A stretch of DNA of 64,000 nucleotides from Vibrio nitrifigilis. GTDB taxonomy: Bacteria; Pseudomonadota; Gammaproteobacteria; Enterobacterales; Vibrionaceae. Shown in pieces: positions 61,936 to 64,000 of this stretch (position 1 is the first letter of the stretch; each line of letters opens with the position of its first letter). The stretch lies in contig NZ_JADPMR010000004.1 of NCBI RefSeq assembly GCF_015686695.1, positions 868,001 through 932,000 on the forward strand. The letters are read 5' to 3'. The notes under the pieces were generated by a model. That model had not been told where the DNA came from and made no database searches. It was given only the letters and a program-made list of their open reading frames with translations. Position numbers and translations under genes: made by a program.

Positions 61936-63143
61936 GATGCTTTCCTCTCAAACGCAGAGGTCAACTTAGAGAGCAACGCACGCTTGCCCTTCTTGGTCGT
62001 TGGGCGACCACAAATAATATCAACTAAATCAGCCAACGTATCACCAAACAGCCCTGTATTTTCAATATTTAACGGACCTTTAAGCAGCATTTGTTCAATG
62101 GTTTTTCCCGCCGATGGCAATTCAATATCGACCGAGCGTCCAATAAATTTTTCGAATTCATTGCGCGCGATAACTTGGCTACTTTCATGACGAGCATTCG
62201 CAACAATCACAATGCGTTGCCCTTCACTTTCATCACCAATTTCTTGAATCAAGCGCAGGTTATTGCGCGCGGCCGCTATGGTGTAATCAGCCACTAAAAC
62301 TCTAGTGTGTGCACAAGCTAATACATCAATGCCACCTTGAGGTTGGCCCGCTGGGATATCCCATACTACTTGATTGAACATCTGACACAGCGTACCTCCA
62401 AGACTCAGAACCTGCTCTTCACTCAGTAATTGCATCGCTGCTTGATAATCGGGCGTATGGCTCAGTAGAGACAGCTTGTCAGAAAGGCTAGTCATAGAGC
62501 GATTTAAAAATCGTACATCAATACTCTCGGATTTAAGTACTCCATCCAAACCACTTTGTTCTTTTAAACCGGCTAACAAGCCAAGACAGCCATTGGTACG
62601 GTCAAAATCAACCATACCGGTTGTCACGCGCTGCTGATTCGCTAACAGTTGTGCAATACCATAGGCAACGGTGGACGCGCCTACGCCACCTTTAACTCCT
62701 GTAACAGCAATAGTGCGACCGATTAACTGCTCTTCAATCTGGCCTTTTTTCATACTGTTAAGGGTATTGGATAAGCGATCTAAGGTCACTGGCTTTAACA
62801 AATAATCAAAAATGCCTTGTGCCAACATATTGCGGTACAAATCCAGATTGACCGCTGAGCCGAGCGCCACAATTTTACAAGTTGGGCCACACACCGCTCC
62901 TAAACGAGCCAAACTCTCCAAGGGGTACTGCTCTTGATCAATATCGACAAACATCGCTGCGGGAATCACGTTTGCCTTAACCCACTCAGTCGCTTTATCT
63001 AAATTGCCGATAAATACTTGCTCACTATCATAGCCAAGGCGCCCGATGTGATCGGCATACAGTGCCGCTTCATCTTTCGTTGTGGTAAACAGCGTAACGG
63101 ATGCAAGCTCTTCTGAATTATATTGGTAATTGTCTTCACTCAT
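61932..63143 (-). CDS. tadZ: TadZ/CpaE MinD-like localisation protein
   Basis: 403 residues. N-terminal atypical receiver (about 10-125: FDYLLKPVTLDRLSNTLN, without a standard phospho-Asp pocket) and a C-terminal ParA/MinD domain. Its deviant Walker A is VKGGVGASTVAYGI (about 149-162), where Ser follows Ala instead of a Lys-Thr pair, as in TadZ/CpaE proteins. It places the Tad apparatus at the pole. Starts 11 bp after cpaD. Confidence 0.9.
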   Translation of the reverse strand: MSEDNYQYNSEELASVTLFTTTKDEAALYADHIGRLGYDSEQVFIGNLDKATEWVKANVIPAAMFVDIDQEQYPLESLARLGAVCGPTCKIVALGSAVNLDLYRNMLAQGIFDYLLKPVTLDRLSNTLNSMKKGQIEEQLIGRTIAVTGVKGGVGASTVAYGIAQLLANQQRVTTGMVDFDRTNGCLGLLAGLKEQSGLDGVLKSESIDVRFLNRSMTSLSDKLSLLSHTPDYQAAMQLLSEEQVLSLGGTLCQMFNQVVWDIPAGQPQGGIDVLACAHTRVLVADYTIAAARNNLRLIQEIGDESEGQRIVIVANARHESSQVIARNEFEKFIGRSVDIELPSAGKTIEQMLLKGPLNIENTGLFGDTLADLVDIICGRPTTKKGKRALLSKLTSAFERKAS

Positions 63144-63154
63144 AACGCTACTCT

Positions 63155-63796
63155 CTAGTCTTCGTTAAAGTCGATATCGATGAGCTCTTTAAGATCATCT
63201 TCTTGATAACGTTTCACCGCTTGCAACGCCGCCTCGCCATCAGCCTGATCAAGCGATTTTGCTCGGATAAGGTCGGCAGGATCTGACACCATTTTGGCTA
63301 AATTAGCTCTGGTTGCGCAGCCTAAAGGCCCAACAGATTCATAAGGTTTAGTTGTCCATGTATCTGGGTTGTGAATCTTACAATCGGGCACACTGACAAC
63401 TAACGCCTGAGATTGAACACGCAAATCCCAATGATGCTTTTCTGCCTGATAAACTTTTGGCAATACGCGAACCTGTTTCGCCCCAATATTTTGTAAAACC
63501 ACTTTTAACTTGTCAGCGAACTGCTGTCCCTGTGTTGTGTATGGTTGAACAGTAATGGTCTGCCTTTCAATACGGCCTTGATTACCCAATAACGTATTGA
63601 GATCGTGCAGCGAAGTCGCACTTAAGCCTTGATTGGGTGATACCGTTAAAGACACAGCAGACAGACTTGGAGTCACCTTTATTGGGTAATGCTCACCCGT
63701 TGCAGTCGTCTCATTACCCTCTCGCCAATGATTAATCGTATGCTCACACCCAGACAATAAAACGCAAGCCAGTGCTAAAAGAAATGTTGAACGCAT
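63155..63796 (-). CDS. CpaD-family pilus lipoprotein
   Basis: 213 residues. Lipobox CVLLSGCEHTINHW (Cys16) and the CpaD motif VGPLGCATRANLAKMVSDPA DLI (about 165-190), an outer-membrane-associated partner of the CpaC/RcpA secretin. This is the position of RcpB/CpaD in tad loci. GGAG lies nine bases upstream of the ATG. The end is rich in Glu/Asp. Confidence 0.88.
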   Translation of the reverse strand: MRSTFLLALACVLLSGCEHTINHWREGNETTATGEHYPIKVTPSLSAVSLTVSPNQGLSATSLHDLNTLLGNQGRIERQTITVQPYTTQGQQFADKLKVVLQNIGAKQVRVLPKVYQAEKHHWDLRVQSQALVVSVPDCKIHNPDTWTTKPYESVGPLGCATRANLAKMVSDPADLIRAKSLDQADGEAALQAVKRYQEDDLKELIDIDFNED

Positions 63797-63814
63797 AAAT
63801 AAGTCTCCAAATAC

Positions 63815-64000
63815 TTAGAACAGATAGCCCGCAGTCGCTTGCTTAGGGGTAATATTATCGAGAGGCTTGATGCCTTTCCCCGGGGTCTGTAATTCACCAG
63901 CTTGAGTTGGGCTAACCACATAAGCGGTGGCAATAATGACCAATTCAGTTTCATCTTTGTCATGGGAAGAGGATTCAAACAGGTGACCAAGTAACGGAAT
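63815..64000 (-). CDS. Tad secretin RcpA/CpaC, C-terminal end (cut by window edge)
   Basis: The minus strand from the window end reads IPLLGHLFESSSHDKDETEL, then VIIATAYVVSPTQAG and ends KQATAGYLF before TAA. IPLLG-x-LF and ETELVIIATAYVV are the C-terminal beta-barrel hallmarks of secretins (RcpA/CpaC). The rest of the gene, with the Flp pilin, TadV and RcpC expected upstream, lies outside. It ends 18 bp before the cpaD start. Confidence 0.9.
   Translation of the reverse strand: MPLLGHLFESSSHDKDETELVIIATAYVVSPTQAGELQTPGKGIKPLDNITPKQATAGYLF

Overview
The window looks like a chromosomal segment of a Vibrio-type gammaproteobacterium. The best evidence is RNA: a Qrr quorum-sensing sRNA with a sigma-54 promoter and LuxO boxes (about 7583-7688), and a CsrB-type RNA with a GacA/VarA upstream site (23620-24131). 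An ectABC-ask operon, a thermostable-hemolysin-family gene and many c-di-GMP proteins fit the same group. Base composition is moderately AT-rich. I see no rRNA, tRNA, CRISPR array, transposase or prophage.

Layout. 1-2.3 kb: the end of an AroM-like gene, a DUF1177 gene and a divergent LysR regulator. 2.3-7.2 kb: two small envelope proteins, then ectA-ectB-ectC-ask (ectoine synthesis). 7.4-7.7 kb: qrr. 7.7-11.1 kb: phhA-phhB (phenylalanine to tyrosine) and a divergent acetoacetyl-CoA synthetase. 11.3-17.7 kb: a seven-gene operon with a thermostable-hemolysin-like GNAT protein, an AMP ligase, a haem-oxygenase-like di-iron oxidase interrupted by an in-frame TAG, an SDR, a periplasmic TPR protein and a PmrA/QseB-type two-component system. 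It is preceded by a perfect CTTAAG-N5-CTTAAG box and is the best candidate for an undescribed system. 17.8-23.5 kb: assorted metabolic and transport genes, then csrB. 24.4-33.7 kb: a deaminase, then a signalling block with GGDEF/EAL, a hybrid kinase, CSS-EAL and HD-GYP proteins. 34.3-38.8 kb: a GNAT protein and a YhjX-YpdB-YpdA pyruvate-type sensing module with a three-repeat operator. 39.1-42.3 kb: small genes and what looks like the debris of a contractile injection system locus. 42.4-46.2 kb: an amino acid permease, an ornithine-cyclodeaminase-family gene and an AraC regulator. 46.3-51.1 kb: a MarR-controlled EmrAB/NodT-type tripartite efflux operon. 51.5-55.5 kb: DUF1294, then a YheO-type regulator with an aminotransferase and an NhaC-type antiporter. 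55.5-64 kb: HAD and DUF454 genes and the distal part of a tad pilus operon (secretin end, CpaD, TadZ, A, B, C, D, E, F).

A palindromic intergenic repeat occurs four times (2.2, 34.0, 40.9 and 51.3 kb). One copy is long with nested palindromes, and one compact copy looks like an internal deletion of it. All family assignments come from reading the translated sequence and recalled motifs; no database search was run.
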